From Pseudomonas sp. BMS12 (lineage in GTDB: Bacteria > Pseudomonadota > Gammaproteobacteria > Pseudomonadales > Pseudomonadaceae), in assembly GCF_001592875.1 (NCBI RefSeq), contig NZ_LSOF01000007.1, forward strand, positions 1 to 64,000: DNA of 64,000 nt, written 5' to 3'. The notes below the pieces were generated by a model. That model was not told the origin of the DNA. It saw only the letters and a program-made list of their open reading frames with translations, and made no database searches. A program made the translations under genes and the position numbers. Shown in pieces: positions 1 to 11,749 of this stretch; within the stretch, counting starts at the first letter, position 1, and each line of letters begins with the position of its first letter.

Positions 1-121
1 GGTGCTCGGCCAGCCAGGCCTGCTCGGCCGGCGCCAAGCGCAAGGGCGCCGCCTGGGCCGCCTGGGCCGCCTGGGCCGCCAGCGCACCGAACAACAACAG
101 CCAACAGAAGACTCGAATCAT
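1..121 (-). CDS. N-terminus of a sensor protein with periplasmic solute-binding domain (partial)
   Basis: Only the first 40 codons are inside the window; the gene continues past the left edge. The start ATG is at 121-119. The product opens with a signal peptide (MIRVFCWLLLFGALA) followed by an Ala-Ala-Gln repeat. It then reads PLRLAPAEQAWLAEH, the typical entry to a family 3 solute-binding domain fused to membrane sensors; the rmcA-like gene at 25096 begins its sensor domain with the similar PEERAWLAEHPTIRLG. In P. aeruginosa a sensor kinase (PA0600, AgtS) lies in this position, as I recall, so a histidine kinase is likely, but the output domain cannot be seen. It is divergent from the DUF3530 gene. 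Confidence 0.6.
   Translation of the reverse strand, partial: MIRVFCWLLLFGALAAQAAQAAQAAPLRLAPAEQAWLAEH
48..80. repeat. 9-bp tandem repeat in a signal peptide
   Basis: The unit gccgcctgg occurs three times plus a six-base partial copy. It is in frame in the minus-strand gene and encodes repeated Ala-Ala-Gln at the end of the signal peptide. Copy-number change would keep the reading frame. Confidence 0.75.
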
Positions 122-215
122 GCGCACGACAGCGACCTCCGGCCTGCTACCTTACCTGACAAAGTTCGGCGCAGCGCTTAGGCTGCTAGAACCCCTTCAA
201 CGCCGAGCCCCTGAG

Positions 216-1157
216 ATGCGCCGTTCAGTCTCCTCGACACTCCTCGCCCTGCTGCTGATCCTCGCCCTGCCAGCCCGGGCCGAGGAAGCCCCCGCCCCGA
301 ATACCAGCGCCGAAACGCCCGCAGCGCCCGCGCAAGACACGCTACGCCAACCCCTCGAAGAACGCAGCGCAGACAGCGCCGAAGCACTGGAGCGGCAGTT
401 GCCGAAAGACGAGCAGCAAATGCTGCCGGCTGGCGACAACAGCTTCCTGGCCCTGTGGAAACCGGCCAACGCGCCAGAGGCCAAGGGTATGGTGATCCTG
501 ATTCCCGGTGCCGACGAAAGCGCCGACTGGCCAGAGGTCATTCAGCCCCTGCGCAGCAAGCTGCCCGACATCGGCTGGAGCAGCCTTAGCCTGAGCCTGC
601 CGGATAGCCCGGAGGCGCCGTTGCCGGAGGCGGTACTGCCGCGCGCGGCAGAACCGGTCACCGTGGACACCGCCGACAGCCCTGTGCAGCCACCAGCAGA
701 GACCGCCCCCGCCGAACCCGCTGCACCTGCCCCGGTCGATCCGGCCGAGCGCGTCTTCGCCCGCATCGCCGCCGGCATCGCCTTCGCCGAGCAGCAGGAC
801 GCCAAGAACATCGTGCTGCTCGGCCATGGCGATGGTGCCTACTGGGCCGCGCTGTACCTCAAGGAGCGCAAGCCCGAGCAGATCAAGCAGCTGGTAACGG
901 TGGCGGCGCAGCTGCCGGCCGGACAGGCGCCGGCCCTGGAAGAGCTGATCCCCGGCCTCAAGCTGGCCACCGGCGATTTCTTCTACAAGGACCAGGCCGC
1001 CGACCGCAGCGCCGCCGTGCGCCGCCTGCAGGCCAGCAAACGCCTGGATCACGACAGCTACACGCAGATCGCCCTCAAGGCATTACCGGGCAACCGGCCG
1101 GCCGAGCAGGAGCAGCTGTTCCGTCGCGTGCGTGGCTGGCTGGAAAAGCAGCCTTAG
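216..1157 (+). CDS. DUF3530 family exported protein
   Basis: Protein of 313 aa counted from the ATG at 216. This start is preferred over the longer in-frame ATG at 120 because MRRSVSSTLLALLLILALPARAE is a good Sec signal peptide. After an Ala/Pro-rich linker the protein has an alpha/beta-hydrolase-like region: a MVILIPGADES strand-turn near residue 97 and LLGHGDGAYWA near 205. There the usual nucleophile serine is replaced, which I understand to be normal for DUF3530. A second Ala/Pro-rich insert interrupts the fold. No function is established. The placement between the sensor and the djlA-murU-amgK block agrees with the Pseudomonas gene order I recall. Confidence 0.75.
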   Translation: MRRSVSSTLLALLLILALPARAEEAPAPNTSAETPAAPAQDTLRQPLEERSADSAEALERQLPKDEQQMLPAGDNSFLALWKPANAPEAKGMVILIPGADESADWPEVIQPLRSKLPDIGWSSLSLSLPDSPEAPLPEAVLPRAAEPVTVDTADSPVQPPAETAPAEPAAPAPVDPAERVFARIAAGIAFAEQQDAKNIVLLGHGDGAYWAALYLKERKPEQIKQLVTVAAQLPAGQAPALEELIPGLKLATGDFFYKDQAADRSAAVRRLQASKRLDHDSYTQIALKALPGNRPAEQEQLFRRVRGWLEKQP

Positions 1158-1254
1158 CAGTTGAGGTGCAGGCTGTCTGAACTGGCTCTGCTCGCGAACA
1201 GCCTGCGTCGAAGCTGCGCGGGCCGATCACAGAGCCGCCTAACGGCGCACTAGC

Positions 1255-2025
1255 TCAGCGGAAGCCGTGCCGCTGGCGCACCAGTTCATAGGCGGCGTGC
1301 AGCTCGCGGGTCTTGTCGGTGGCCGCGCGCAGTTGCGCCGCATCGGCCCCGGCGCCGGCCAGCTTGTCCGGGTGATGACGACTGAGCAGGCGCCGGTAGG
1401 TCTGCTTGATCAGCGCAGGTTCGCTGTCGGCCTGCACGCCCAGCAGCCGCAAGGCAGCCTGGTAGTCGCCACCCTTGACCTCGGGCAGCGGCCGCCGCAG
1501 CTGGTACTCCTCGGCCAGGGCATCGAGCGCGGCGCGCTTCCAGCCCAACCAGAGGCCCCATTGCTCGATCAGCTGGCGTTCCTGCGCCGCAACCCGACCA
1601 TCGGCCAGGGCCATGCGCCAGCAGGTGCGCAACAGCACTTCGGCCCGTTCCGGGCGGGCCTGTAGAGCACGCAGCGGAGCACGCAATTCCTTCTCCGCCT
1701 GCTTGCCGCGAGCGAAGGCCTGCATGGCCCGGCGGCGTGCCGACTCATCCAGGCCCAGGCGCTGCATCTCACCAGTGGCCATCTGAATATGACTGTCGAG
1801 CACGCGACCAGCGCTTTTGGCCAGACGCCCCAGCAGCATGAACAGCAGATCCTCGTCGTCCATCTGCGCCCGCCGCAGGCCGAGCAGCCCACGCAACTGT
1901 TCGAGCGACTGCAGGCGCAGGCGCCGGTCCAGCATCTGCCCGAGCAGACCACCGAGCAGCGCACCGGGAATGCTGGCCAGCATCAGCCCCGCGACGGCAC
2001 CGAGCAGCGTTACCGGCCAGAACAT
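1255..2025 (-). CDS. djlA: DjlA-like TerB/DnaJ co-chaperone
   Basis: Protein of 256 aa. An N-terminal hydrophobic segment (about residues 3-28, Gly-rich) should anchor it in the inner membrane. A TerB-like helical domain follows (about 50-170, with DEDLLFMLLGRLAKSAG). The C-terminus is a J domain whose HHPDK (the HPD triad) lies near residue 217 and would stimulate DnaK ATPase activity. This architecture is that of DjlA. It is the last gene of a leftward group amgK-murU-djlA, starting one base downstream of the murU stop, so it is probably co-transcribed. Confidence 0.85.
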   Translation of the reverse strand: MFWPVTLLGAVAGLMLASIPGALLGGLLGQMLDRRLRLQSLEQLRGLLGLRRAQMDDEDLLFMLLGRLAKSAGRVLDSHIQMATGEMQRLGLDESARRRAMQAFARGKQAEKELRAPLRALQARPERAEVLLRTCWRMALADGRVAAQERQLIEQWGLWLGWKRAALDALAEEYQLRRPLPEVKGGDYQAALRLLGVQADSEPALIKQTYRRLLSRHHPDKLAGAGADAAQLRAATDKTRELHAAYELVRQRHGFR

Positions 2026-2026
2026 G

Positions 2027-3720
<1,694 letters not shown>

Positions 3721-3848
3721 TACGGGGGTCTCCGACGGCGCTAGCCGTTGTGCGGGTCATGCTTTATTATCCAGCATCTTTTTCAGCCCATCGAGAGGCG
3801 TGCGGTCCCTGCGGGGCCGGAGGCGCGCAGGAAGCCCGGACTAACAAG

Positions 3849-6608
3849 ATGGCAGTAAAACTCCCCGTGTTCCGTAAAAAATTCCCGTTGTTGATGACTG
3901 GCAGCCTGCTGGCACTACAACCTCTTGCCACGCCTTTCGCCGTCGCTGCCGAGCAGTACGACTGCGCCGCATCCGCCTCTGGCGGCTGGGCCTGCACCCC
4001 GAAATCCGCTGCCTCCGCGCAGCTGCCTCGCCCACAACACAGTGCCACTGCGGCCAGTGCTGTGGCCGGCAGCGCCGCCGCACCGGCCGAAGGCGAGCGC
4101 CCCACGCTGGTGACCGAAAGCGAGGGCCGCGGCCTGCAAAGCCGTAGCGCCGACTACAGCCACTTGGACTGGGTACCGCGCGAGCAGCTGACCGCCGCGC
4201 AACTGGCGGAAACCGGCCCCTACTGTGCCGGTTCCTACGTCGAACCCTTGCGCCCCGGAATGAGCGACGACACGCCGATGGACGAAGCGCCGCTGTTCGT
4301 CTCGGCCAAGGCCTCGCGCTACGAGCAGGAGAAGGAAGCTGCCACCCTCGCCGGTGACGTGGTCCTGCGCCAGGCCAGCATGCAGGTCGAGGCCGACGAA
4401 GCCACCCTGCACCAGGCCGAGAACCGCGGCGAGCTGAAAGGCAATGTGCGCCTGCGCGACAACGGCATGCTGGTGGTCGGCGACCACGCCGAGATCCAGC
4501 TGGACAACGGCGAAGCCAAGGTCGACAACGCTGAGTACGTGATCCACAAGGGTCATGTGCGCGGCAGCGCGCTGTACGCCAAGCGCGAGGAAAGCGCGAT
4601 CGTCCGCCTCAAGGACGGTACCTACACCCGCTGCGAACCGGGCAGCAACGCCTGGCACCTGAAGGGCAACAACATCAAGCTGAATCCGGCCACCGGCTTC
4701 GGCACCGCGACCAACGTGACCCTGCGGGTGAAGGATGTGCCGGTGTTCTACACCCCCTACATCTACTTCCCCATCGATGACCGTCGCCAGTCCGGTTTCC
4801 TCGCACCCAGCCTGAGTTCGTCGAGCGACAACGGCTTCACCCTGTCGACGCCGTACTACTTCAACCTGGCCCCCAACTACGACGCCACTCTCTATCCGAC
4901 CTACATGGCCAAGCGCGGCATGCTGCTGGAAGGCGAGTTCCGCTACCTGACCAAGGGCAGCGAAGGACAAGTTGGCGGTGCCTGGCTGGATGATCAGAAC
5001 GACGATCGCAAGCTGCAGTCCGACTACGAAGACCAGCGCTGGATGTACAACTGGCAGCACAAGGGCGGCCTAGATGAGCGCCTGCTGGCCGAGGTGGACT
5101 ACACCGACATCAGTGACCCCTACTACTTCCAGGACCTGAGCAGCGACCTGGAAAACCTCGAAACACCGGACTACCTCAACCAGCGCGGCACGCTGACCTG
5201 GCGCGGTGACAACTACACCGCCCGTCTCAACGCCCACGCTTATGAGTCCACCAGCGTTATCGACGTGACCCCCTACGAGCGCCTGCCGCAACTGACCCTG
5301 GATGGCCAGCTGCCGTTCCAGCCAGGCGGCCTGGACCTGTTCTACGCCACCGAATACGTACGCTTCGATCGCGACCTGCGCAGCGGCGACTTCATCGACG
5401 AAGACGGCAACCCCGACCCTTGGTACGACAACAATGTCTTCGGCCTCGACCGTGCAAACGGTCAACGCATCCATGTCGAACCCGGTATCAGCCTGCCGAT
5501 CGAGCGCACCTGGGGTTATCTCAAGCCCAGCCTGAAGTACGCCTATACCCAGTACGACCTGGATCTGGACTCGATCGGCAAGGCCCAGGTTGGCGGCGAC
5601 TATGAGGACTCCCCGGACCGCAGCGTGCCGATCAGTAGCATCGACAGCGGCCTGTACTTCGACCGCACCTCCCAGTGGTTCGGCAACAATTATCGGCAAA
5701 CGCTGGAGCCGCGCGCCTTCTATCTGTATGTGCCGGAGAAGGACCAGGACGATATCCCGGTGTTCGACACTGGCGAGCCGAGCTTCAACTACTCCTCACT
5801 GTGGCGCGACAACCGCTTTAGCGGCCGCGACCGTATCGGCGACGAGAACAAGCTGTCGCTGGGCGTGACCAGCCGCTGGATCGAAGACAACGGCTTCGAG
5901 CGTCAGCGTTTCAGCATCGGCCAGGCGTTCTACTTTGAGGATCGCAAGGTCACCATGCCGGATCGTACCGGCACCCTCAGGAATCGCGACGACTACCAGT
6001 CGGATGTCTCTCCCTATGCCCTGCAGTACCTCTATCGCTTCAACCGCGACTGGCGCTTGAGTTCCGACTTCAACTGGGACCCGGACAGCCACCAGACCCG
6101 CTCCGGCAGCCTGATGTTCCACTACCAGCCGGAAGACACGCCGAACAAGGTGGTCAACCTCGGCTACCGCTACCGCAACGACACGCTGCGCTATGACCAG
6201 GCCACCGGCGCCTGGGTCTACGGCAACGACTTCGGCACCGAAGGCCAACCGAACTTCGTCGAGGATTACTACAAGATCCAGCAGCACGACTTCTCGGTGA
6301 TCTGGCCGATCGTGCCGCAATGGAGCGTGATCGCCCGCTGGCAGCATGACTATGCGCAAAGCCGTACCCTGGAAGCGTTCGGAGGCTTCGAGTACGACAG
6401 CTGCTGCTGGAAACTGCGTCTGATCAACCGCTACTGGGTCGACTACGACGAGACCAGTCTCAATCCTGACACCAACGAGGAAGGCGACCGCGGGATCTTC
6501 CTGCAGATCGTCCTCAAGGGCCTAGGCAACGTGCTGGGCGGCTCGACCGAGACTTTCCTCGACCAAGGCATTCAAGGTTACCGTGAACGTGAAGACCAAG
6601 CTTTCTGA
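3849..6608 (+). CDS. lptD: LPS-assembly outer-membrane protein LptD
   Basis: Protein of 919 aa from the ATG at 3849, chosen because [15 protein letters not shown] starts a signal peptide ending AVAAEQ. An in-frame ATG at 3750 would add an implausible leader. The N-terminal third holds an OstA/LptA-like jellyroll (about 140-330, with repeated [21 protein letters not shown] strands). The rest is a 26-strand-type beta-barrel rich in aromatic-ended strands. Cysteines occur near the mature N-terminus ([15 protein letters not shown]) and as the pair SCCWKL near the C-terminus, as needed for the inter-domain disulfides. LptD with LptE inserts LPS in the outer leaflet. The gene overlaps surA, whose product chaperones LptD. 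Confidence 0.96.
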   Translation: MAVKLPVFRKKFPLLMTGSLLALQPLATPFAVAAEQYDCAASASGGWACTPKSAASAQLPRPQHSATAASAVAGSAAAPAEGERPTLVTESEGRGLQSRSADYSHLDWVPREQLTAAQLAETGPYCAGSYVEPLRPGMSDDTPMDEAPLFVSAKASRYEQEKEAATLAGDVVLRQASMQVEADEATLHQAENRGELKGNVRLRDNGMLVVGDHAEIQLDNGEAKVDNAEYVIHKGHVRGSALYAKREESAIVRLKDGTYTRCEPGSNAWHLKGNNIKLNPATGFGTATNVTLRVKDVPVFYTPYIYFPIDDRRQSGFLAPSLSSSSDNGFTLSTPYYFNLAPNYDATLYPTYMAKRGMLLEGEFRYLTKGSEGQVGGAWLDDQNDDRKLQSDYEDQRWMYNWQHKGGLDERLLAEVDYTDISDPYYFQDLSSDLENLETPDYLNQRGTLTWRGDNYTARLNAHAYESTSVIDVTPYERLPQLTLDGQLPFQPGGLDLFYATEYVRFDRDLRSGDFIDEDGNPDPWYDNNVFGLDRANGQRIHVEPGISLPIERTWGYLKPSLKYAYTQYDLDLDSIGKAQVGGDYEDSPDRSVPISSIDSGLYFDRTSQWFGNNYRQTLEPRAFYLYVPEKDQDDIPVFDTGEPSFNYSSLWRDNRFSGRDRIGDENKLSLGVTSRWIEDNGFERQRFSIGQAFYFEDRKVTMPDRTGTLRNRDDYQSDVSPYALQYLYRFNRDWRLSSDFNWDPDSHQTRSGSLMFHYQPEDTPNKVVNLGYRYRNDTLRYDQATGAWVYGNDFGTEGQPNFVEDYYKIQQHDFSVIWPIVPQWSVIARWQHDYAQSRTLEAFGGFEYDSCCWKLRLINRYWVDYDETSLNPDTNEEGDRGIFLQIVLKGLGNVLGGSTETFLDQGIQGYREREDQAF

Positions 6609-7881
6609 TTGCCTGCGCCCGCTGTTGCTGGGCGCAGTTTTCCTTACCACCGCCGCCCAGGCGCAACTGCAATCCCTTGACCGCGTCGTCGCCATCGTCG
6701 ACAACGACGTGATCATGTACAGCCAGCTGGACCAGCGCCTCAATGAGGTCGAGCAGAGCATCGGCAAGCGCGGCGGTCAGCTGCCGCCGCAGGATGTGCT
6801 GCAGCAGCAGGTGCTGGAGCGCCTGATCGTCGAGAACCTGCAACTGCAGATCGGCGACCGCTCGGGCATCCGCATCACCGACGAAGAGCTGAACCAAGCC
6901 ATGGCCAGCATTGCTCAGCGCAATAACCTGAGCCTGGAGCAGTTCCGCGCCGCCCTGGCGCGTGACGGCCTGTCCTACAACGACGCGCGCGAACAGATTC
7001 GTCGCGAGATGGTCATCAGTCGCGTGCGCCAACGCCGGGTCGCCGAGCGCATCCAGGTCACCGATCAGGAAGTGAACAACTTCCTGGCCTCCGACATGGG
7101 GCAGATGCAACTGTCGGAAGAGTACCGCCTGGCCAATATCCTGATCCCGGTTCCTGACGCCGCATCGCCGGACCAGGTACGGGCAGCGGCGCAGAAGACC
7201 GCCGAGGTCTACGACAAGCTGCGCGCAGGCGCCGACTTCGCGCAGATGGCCATCTCCAGCTCCGGCAGCGAGAACGCTCTGGAAGGCGGCGAAATCGGCT
7301 GGCGCAAGGGCGCGCAACTGCCACCGGCATTCGCCGACCTGATCCGCAGCCTGTCGGTCGGTGACATCACCGAACCGCTGCGTACCCCGGGCGGTTTCAT
7401 GATCGTCAAGCTGCAGGAAAAGCGCGGCGGCGACACCCAGGTGCGTGACGAGGTGCATGTACGCCACATCCTGATCAAGCCCAACGAGATCCGCAGCGAA
7501 GAAGAAACCCGTCGACTGGTGGAGCGCCTGTACCAGCGCATCCTCGCCGGCGAAGACTTCGCCGAGCTGGCGAAGAGCTTCTCCGAGGATCCGGGCTCGG
7601 CCCTCCACGGCGGCGACCTCGACTGGATCGACCCGAACAGCCTGGTACCGGAGTTCCGCGAGGTGATGGCCAAGACCCCCAGCGGCCAGCTGTCCAAGCC
7701 GTTCAAGAGCCCGTATGGCTGGCACGTACTGGAAGTGCTGGGCCGCCGCGCCACCGACAGCAGCGATCAGTACCGCAAGCAGCAGGCCATGAACGCCCTG
7801 CGTAACCGCAAGTACGACGAAGAACTGCAGGCCTGGCTGCGCCAGATCCGCGACGAAGCCTACGTCGAGATCAAGCTGTAA
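6583..7881 (+). CDS. surA: Periplasmic chaperone/peptidyl-prolyl isomerase SurA
   Basis: Protein of 432 aa from a GTG at 6583 (AAGG five bases upstream); a second GTG at 6589 is a possible alternative. A signal peptide ([15 protein letters not shown]) is followed by the SurA N-domain ([18 protein letters not shown]) and two parvulin domains. These start near residue 180 ([19 protein letters not shown]) and 290 ([17 protein letters not shown]). A C-terminal helix completes the chaperone core. SurA escorts outer-membrane proteins, notably LptD, whose gene overlaps it by 26 bases. A clear terminator follows the stop. Confidence 0.96.
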   Translation: MNVKTKLSDCLRPLLLGAVFLTTAAQAQLQSLDRVVAIVDNDVIMYSQLDQRLNEVEQSIGKRGGQLPPQDVLQQQVLERLIVENLQLQIGDRSGIRITDEELNQAMASIAQRNNLSLEQFRAALARDGLSYNDAREQIRREMVISRVRQRRVAERIQVTDQEVNNFLASDMGQMQLSEEYRLANILIPVPDAASPDQVRAAAQKTAEVYDKLRAGADFAQMAISSSGSENALEGGEIGWRKGAQLPPAFADLIRSLSVGDITEPLRTPGGFMIVKLQEKRGGDTQVRDEVHVRHILIKPNEIRSEEETRRLVERLYQRILAGEDFAELAKSFSEDPGSALHGGDLDWIDPNSLVPEFREVMAKTPSGQLSKPFKSPYGWHVLEVLGRRATDSSDQYRKQQAMNALRNRKYDEELQAWLRQIRDEAYVEIKL

Positions 7882-7899
7882 TAGCCTGAACCGTCGCGA

Positions 7900-7926
7900 A
7901 AGAGCCCGGCCCCGCCGGGCTTTTTC
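7900..7926 (+). terminator. Rho-independent terminator after surA
   Basis: GC-rich hairpin agcccggc-ccc-gccgggct followed by TTTTT. It separates surA from pdxA, which therefore needs its own promoter or read-through. Confidence 0.85.
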
Positions 7927-7969
7927 TTGGGCGTAAACTACGCCGAACCACATTCAATCGAGGCCCGCC

Positions 7970-8962
7970 ATGACCGCTCCCCGCCTGTTCGCCCTGACCC
8001 CCGGAGAACCTGCCGGCATCGGCCCGGACCTGTGCCTGCTGCTGGCCCGTGAAGCCCAGCCCGCAGCTTTGGTGGCCATCGCCAGCAAGCACCTGCTAGC
8101 GGAACGCAGCCAGCAACTGGGGCTGAACACGACACTGCTGACCGTCGGTCCCGAGGCATGGCCGAGCACACCAGCCCCGGCCGGCAGCCTGTATGTGTGG
8201 GACACCCCGCTGGCCGCCGCGGTGGTACCCGGCGTTCTGGACAAGAACAACGCGGCCTATGTGCTGCAGACCCTGACCCGTGCCGGCCAGGGCTGTCTCG
8301 ACGGCACCTTCGCCGGCATGATCACTGCGCCGGTGCACAAGGGCGTGATCAACGAGGCCGGCATCCCCTTCTCCGGCCATACCGAGTTTCTCGCCGAGCT
8401 GACCGCCACCGAGCAGGTAGTGATGATGCTGGCCACCCGCGGCCTGCGCGTGGCTCTGGTGACCACCCACCTGCCGCTCAAGGATGTCGCCGCCGCCATC
8501 ACCGCCGAGCGCCTGGCCAGGGTCACGCGCATTCTGCACGCCGACCTGGTGGAGAAGTTCGGCATCGCTCGGCCGCGCATCCTGGTCTGCGGCCTCAATC
8601 CTCACGCTGGCGAAGGTGGCCACCTGGGCCGCGAGGAGATCGAGGTGATCGAGCCGACCCTGGAACGCCTGCGTGGCGAGGGCCTGAACCTGATCGGCCC
8701 GCTGCCGGCCGACACCCTGTTCACCCCCAAACATCTGGAGCACTGCGACGCGGTGCTGGCCATGTACCACGACCAGGGCCTGCCGGTGCTCAAGTACAAG
8801 GGCTTCGGCGCGGCGGTCAACGTCACCCTGGGCCTGCCGATCATCCGCACCTCGGTCGACCACGGCACCGCCCTGGACCTGGCCGGCAGCGGCAAGGTCG
8901 ACTGCGGCAGCCTGCAGGTGGCCCTGGAGACCGCCTACAGCATGGCCGCCAGCCGCGCCTAA
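7970..8962 (+). CDS. pdxA: 4-hydroxythreonine-4-phosphate dehydrogenase PdxA
   Basis: Protein of 330 aa, full length for the family. It begins [16 protein letters not shown], the PdxA signature ([11 protein letters not shown]). [10 protein letters not shown] near residue 137 and [15 protein letters not shown] near 265 carry metal-ligand histidines, and [14 protein letters not shown] near 292 the third. The enzyme makes 3-amino-1-hydroxyacetone phosphate for pyridoxal-5'-phosphate synthesis in the cytoplasm. It heads the pdxA-rsmA-apaG-apaH-glpE series, a conserved proteobacterial arrangement. Confidence 0.95.
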   Translation: MTAPRLFALTPGEPAGIGPDLCLLLAREAQPAALVAIASKHLLAERSQQLGLNTTLLTVGPEAWPSTPAPAGSLYVWDTPLAAAVVPGVLDKNNAAYVLQTLTRAGQGCLDGTFAGMITAPVHKGVINEAGIPFSGHTEFLAELTATEQVVMMLATRGLRVALVTTHLPLKDVAAAITAERLARVTRILHADLVEKFGIARPRILVCGLNPHAGEGGHLGREEIEVIEPTLERLRGEGLNLIGPLPADTLFTPKHLEHCDAVLAMYHDQGLPVLKYKGFGAAVNVTLGLPIIRTSVDHGTALDLAGSGKVDCGSLQVALETAYSMAASRA

Positions 8963-9066
8963 TGCACCATCGCGCGGCAAAAGCTTGGCGAGCCGTGCGC
9001 GCGCCTACAGCCATGCGGCCTTTCACTGTTAAACTGCGGACCTTTGCCTTACCGCTCTCGGCTCTT

Positions 9067-9097
9067 GCTTGATGCTTGCAGCTTGAGGCTTGGAGCT
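9067..9097 (+). repeat. Heptanucleotide tandem repeat upstream of rsmA
   Basis: GCTTG recurs with an exact 7-base period at 9067, 9074, 9081 and 9088, and a final GCT at 9095, giving units GCTTGNN. It ends six bases before the rsmA start codon and so lies in the ribosome-binding region. No good Shine-Dalgarno other than the GGAG in the last unit is visible. Confidence 0.7.
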
Positions 9098-9102
9098 ATC
9101 CG

Positions 9103-9909
9103 ATGTCCGAATACCAACACCGCGCGCGCAAACGCTTCGGCCAGAACTTCCTGCACGACGCCGGCGTGATCCACCGCATCCTGCGCGCCATCCATGCCAA
9201 GGATGGCGAGCGCCTGCTGGAGATCGGCCCGGGTCAGGGCGCACTGACCGAAGGCCTGCTGGGCAGCGGCGCGCAACTCGACGTGATCGAGCTGGACCTC
9301 GACCTGATCCCCATCCTGCAGGCCAAGTTCGGCAGCAACCCGCAGTTCAGTCTGAACCAGGGCGACGCACTCAAGTTCGACTTCAATCGCCTGGAGGCCA
9401 CGCCGCACAGCCTGCGCGTGGTCGGCAACCTGCCGTACAACATCTCCACGCCGCTGATCTTCCACCTGCTGAACAACGCCGCGCTGATCCGCGACATGCA
9501 CTTCATGCTGCAGAAGGAAGTGGTCGAGCGCCTGGCCGCCGAACCAGGCGGTGGTGACTGGGGGCGGCTGTCGATCATGGTGCAGTACCACTGCCGCGTG
9601 GAACACCTGTTCAACGTCGGCCCCGGCGCCTTCAACCCGCCACCCAAGGTCGACTCGGCCATCGTTCGCCTGGTGCCGCACGAAGTGCTGCCACATCCGG
9701 CCAAGGACCATCGCCTGCTCGAACGCGTGGTGCGCGAGGCCTTCAACATGCGCCGCAAGACCCTGCGCAACACCCTCAAGCAGTTGCTGCCGGCCGAAGC
9801 CATCGAGGCTGCTGGAGTCGACGGCGGCCTGCGCCCGGAACAGCTCGACCTGGCGGCCTTCGTACGCCTGGCCGACCAACTGGCCGAGCGCCAAGCGCAA
9901 CCGGACTAA
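9103..9909 (+). CDS. rsmA: 16S rRNA (A1518/A1519) dimethyltransferase RsmA (KsgA)
   Basis: Protein of 268 aa from the ATG at 9103 ([19 protein letters not shown]). This start is preferred over the upstream ATG at 9076 because RKRFGQNFL is the conserved N-terminus. The SAM-binding motif is [15 protein letters not shown] (about 43-57). The catalytic motif IV is NLPYNIST (about 109-116), the NLPY form of adenine N6 dimethylases. It acts late in 30S subunit maturation. The GGAG within the heptamer repeat just upstream serves as the likely ribosome-binding site. Confidence 0.96.
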   Translation: MSEYQHRARKRFGQNFLHDAGVIHRILRAIHAKDGERLLEIGPGQGALTEGLLGSGAQLDVIELDLDLIPILQAKFGSNPQFSLNQGDALKFDFNRLEATPHSLRVVGNLPYNISTPLIFHLLNNAALIRDMHFMLQKEVVERLAAEPGGGDWGRLSIMVQYHCRVEHLFNVGPGAFNPPPKVDSAIVRLVPHEVLPHPAKDHRLLERVVREAFNMRRKTLRNTLKQLLPAEAIEAAGVDGGLRPEQLDLAAFVRLADQLAERQAQPD

Positions 9910-9940
9910 ACTGCCTATCCAGCCTGTCGAGTTTCCCAAG

Positions 9941-10321
9941 ATGGCCGCTTCGCCCTACCAGATCGACGTCAGCGTCGAGACCCGCTACCTGCCGGAACAA
10001 TCCACGCCGGAGCAGAACCGCTACGCCTTCGCCTACACCGTGACCCTGCACAACAGCGGCGCGGTGGCGGCCAAACTGCTCAGCCGCCACTGGATCATCA
10101 CCGACGGCGACGGCCGCGTGCAGGAAGTGCGTGGTGCCGGCGTGATCGGCCAGCAGCCGCACCTGGAGCCTGGCCAGAGCCACACCTACAGCAGCGGCAC
10201 GGTGATGGCGACCAAGGTCGGCAACATGCACGGCAGCTACCAGATGGTGGCCGACGACGGCACCCGCTTCGACGCCCCCATCGCCCCGTTCCGCCTGGCC
10301 ATGCCCGGAGCCCTGCACTGA
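9941..10321 (+). CDS. apaG: ApaG/DUF525 protein
   Basis: Protein of 126 aa, the normal length. The single fibronectin-III-like ApaG domain shows [40 protein letters not shown] (conserved in pieces) and GNMHGSYQM. Its cellular role is unclear; it is linked to ApaH and polyanion binding. Its TGA shares one base with the apaH ATG (TGATG), giving translational coupling. Confidence 0.95.
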   Translation: MAASPYQIDVSVETRYLPEQSTPEQNRYAFAYTVTLHNSGAVAAKLLSRHWIITDGDGRVQEVRGAGVIGQQPHLEPGQSHTYSSGTVMATKVGNMHGSYQMVADDGTRFDAPIAPFRLAMPGALH

Positions 10322-11145
10322 TGGCGACCTATGCGGTGGGCGACCTGCAGGGCTGCCTGCAGCCGCTCAAGTGCCTGCTCGAAAAGGTCGCCTTCGACCC
10401 GACCAAGGACCAGTTGTGGCTGGTCGGCGACCTGGTCAACCGCGGCCCGCAATCGCTGGAGACCCTGCGTTTCCTGTACGCCATGCGCGAATCGCTGGTC
10501 TGCGTGCTGGGCAACCATGACCTGCACCTGCTGGCCGTGGCGCACAACATCGAGCGCCTGAAGAAGAACGACACCCTGCGCGAGATACTCGATGCACCGG
10601 ACCGCACCGATCTGATCGACTGGCTGCGCCAGCAGAAGCTGATGCACTACGACGAACAGCGCGACATTGCCCTGGTGCATGCCGGCATCGCCCCGCAATG
10701 GACGCTGAAGAAGGCCCTCAAGCGCGCCGCCGAAGTCGAGGAAGTGCTGCGCGACGACGCCCGCCTGCCGCTGTTTCTCGACGGCATGTACGGCAACGAG
10801 CCGGCCTGCTGGGACGGTGAGCTGCACGGCGTCACCCGCCTGCGGGTGATCACCAACTACTTCACCCGCATGCGCTTCTGCAGTGAGGACGGCACGCTCG
10901 ACCTGAAGAGCAAGGAAGGTCTCGACACCGCCCCAGCCGGTTACAAGCCCTGGTTCAGCTGGCCGCAGCGCAAGACCCGCGGCCAGAAGATCATCTTCGG
11001 CCACTGGGCGGCACTGGAGGGCAACTGCGACGAACCCGGCCTGTCCGCCCTCGACAGTGGCTGCGTGTGGGGCGGCGCCATGACCCTGATGAATATCGAT
11101 AGCGGCGAGAAGCACCGCTGCGACTGCAAGGAGATCGCCCGATGA
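10321..11145 (+). CDS. apaH: Symmetrical bis(5'-nucleosyl)-tetraphosphatase ApaH
   Basis: Protein of 274 aa with the calcineurin-type metallophosphatase motifs: GDLQGC near residue 7, GDLVNRGP near 36 and GNHDLH near 62, with FGHWA near 224. It hydrolyses Ap4A to two ADP and so controls alarmone and NpnN-RNA cap levels. It is coupled to apaG upstream and overlaps glpE downstream by four bases. Confidence 0.95.
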   Translation: MATYAVGDLQGCLQPLKCLLEKVAFDPTKDQLWLVGDLVNRGPQSLETLRFLYAMRESLVCVLGNHDLHLLAVAHNIERLKKNDTLREILDAPDRTDLIDWLRQQKLMHYDEQRDIALVHAGIAPQWTLKKALKRAAEVEEVLRDDARLPLFLDGMYGNEPACWDGELHGVTRLRVITNYFTRMRFCSEDGTLDLKSKEGLDTAPAGYKPWFSWPQRKTRGQKIIFGHWAALEGNCDEPGLSALDSGCVWGGAMTLMNIDSGEKHRCDCKEIAR

Positions 11146-11471
11146 GCGAATTCAAACGCATTCCCCCGGAACAGGCCCAGGCCCTGCGCGAGCAAGGCGC
11201 CGTGGTGGTCGACATCCGCGACCCGCAAAGCTTCGCCAACGGCCATATCAGCGGCTCGCAGCACCTGGACAACCACAGCCTGGCCGCCTTCATCGCCGCG
11301 GCCGACTTCGACCAGCCGCTGATCGTCACCTGCTACCACGGCAATTCCAGCCAGAACGCCGCAGCCTACCTGGCCCATCAGGGCTTCGCCGAGGTTTACA
11401 GCCTGGATGGCGGCTTCGACCTGTGGCGCGCCCAATATCCCGATCAGGTTTCTGCCGGCGCAGCCGAGTAA
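11142..11471 (+). CDS. glpE: Thiosulfate sulfurtransferase GlpE (single rhodanese domain)
   Basis: Protein of 109 aa, a single rhodanese domain. The active-site loop is CYHGNSSQ near residue 65, where Cys carries the persulfide. [16 protein letters not shown] at the front is the CH2A motif region. It transfers sulfane sulfur from thiosulfate to cyanide or thioredoxin in the cytoplasm. It starts inside the apaH stop (ATGA). Confidence 0.93.
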   Translation: MSEFKRIPPEQAQALREQGAVVVDIRDPQSFANGHISGSQHLDNHSLAAFIAAADFDQPLIVTCYHGNSSQNAAAYLAHQGFAEVYSLDGGFDLWRAQYPDQVSAGAAE

Positions 11472-11561
11472 AAAAATTCCGCGCGGCGCAAAGCCGCGCC
11501 GCATGCCGCCTAGAGCGCAAATGCCGACGAACGGCAACGCTCTGTCACCAGCTTGCAGCCC

Positions 11562-11589
11562 TTGACCCGGACGAAAGCGAACTACTCTT
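11562..11589 (+). promoter_or_regulatory. Candidate stationary-phase-type promoter of yeaG
   Basis: TTGACC at 11562 is followed after a short spacer (about 15 bases) by CTACTCTTA (11582-11590), which resembles the sigma-S -10 element CTAYACTT. The spacing is suboptimal for sigma-70. In E. coli yeaGH is sigma-S dependent. This is inference from pattern only. Confidence 0.3.
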
Positions 11590-11749
11590 AGGACGAGGCC
11601 GTCCAAAAGGAGAGCCGGCACACCGGTTCCGGGCCATCGGTAGCGTCTCTTGGTGTTCTGGGGGTTGTTCAACGGCAGCAGCGCCGCCCACCTGTGCACC
11701 CGCCCGAATGTGCCCGCGCCGACTCCATGCAAGCCAGCGAGGTGCAGTC

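Noticed and set aside
11481..11499. GC hairpin after glpE as a terminator
   Set aside because: No T run follows on the plus strand; the A run lies before it, and no leftward transcript is expected here.
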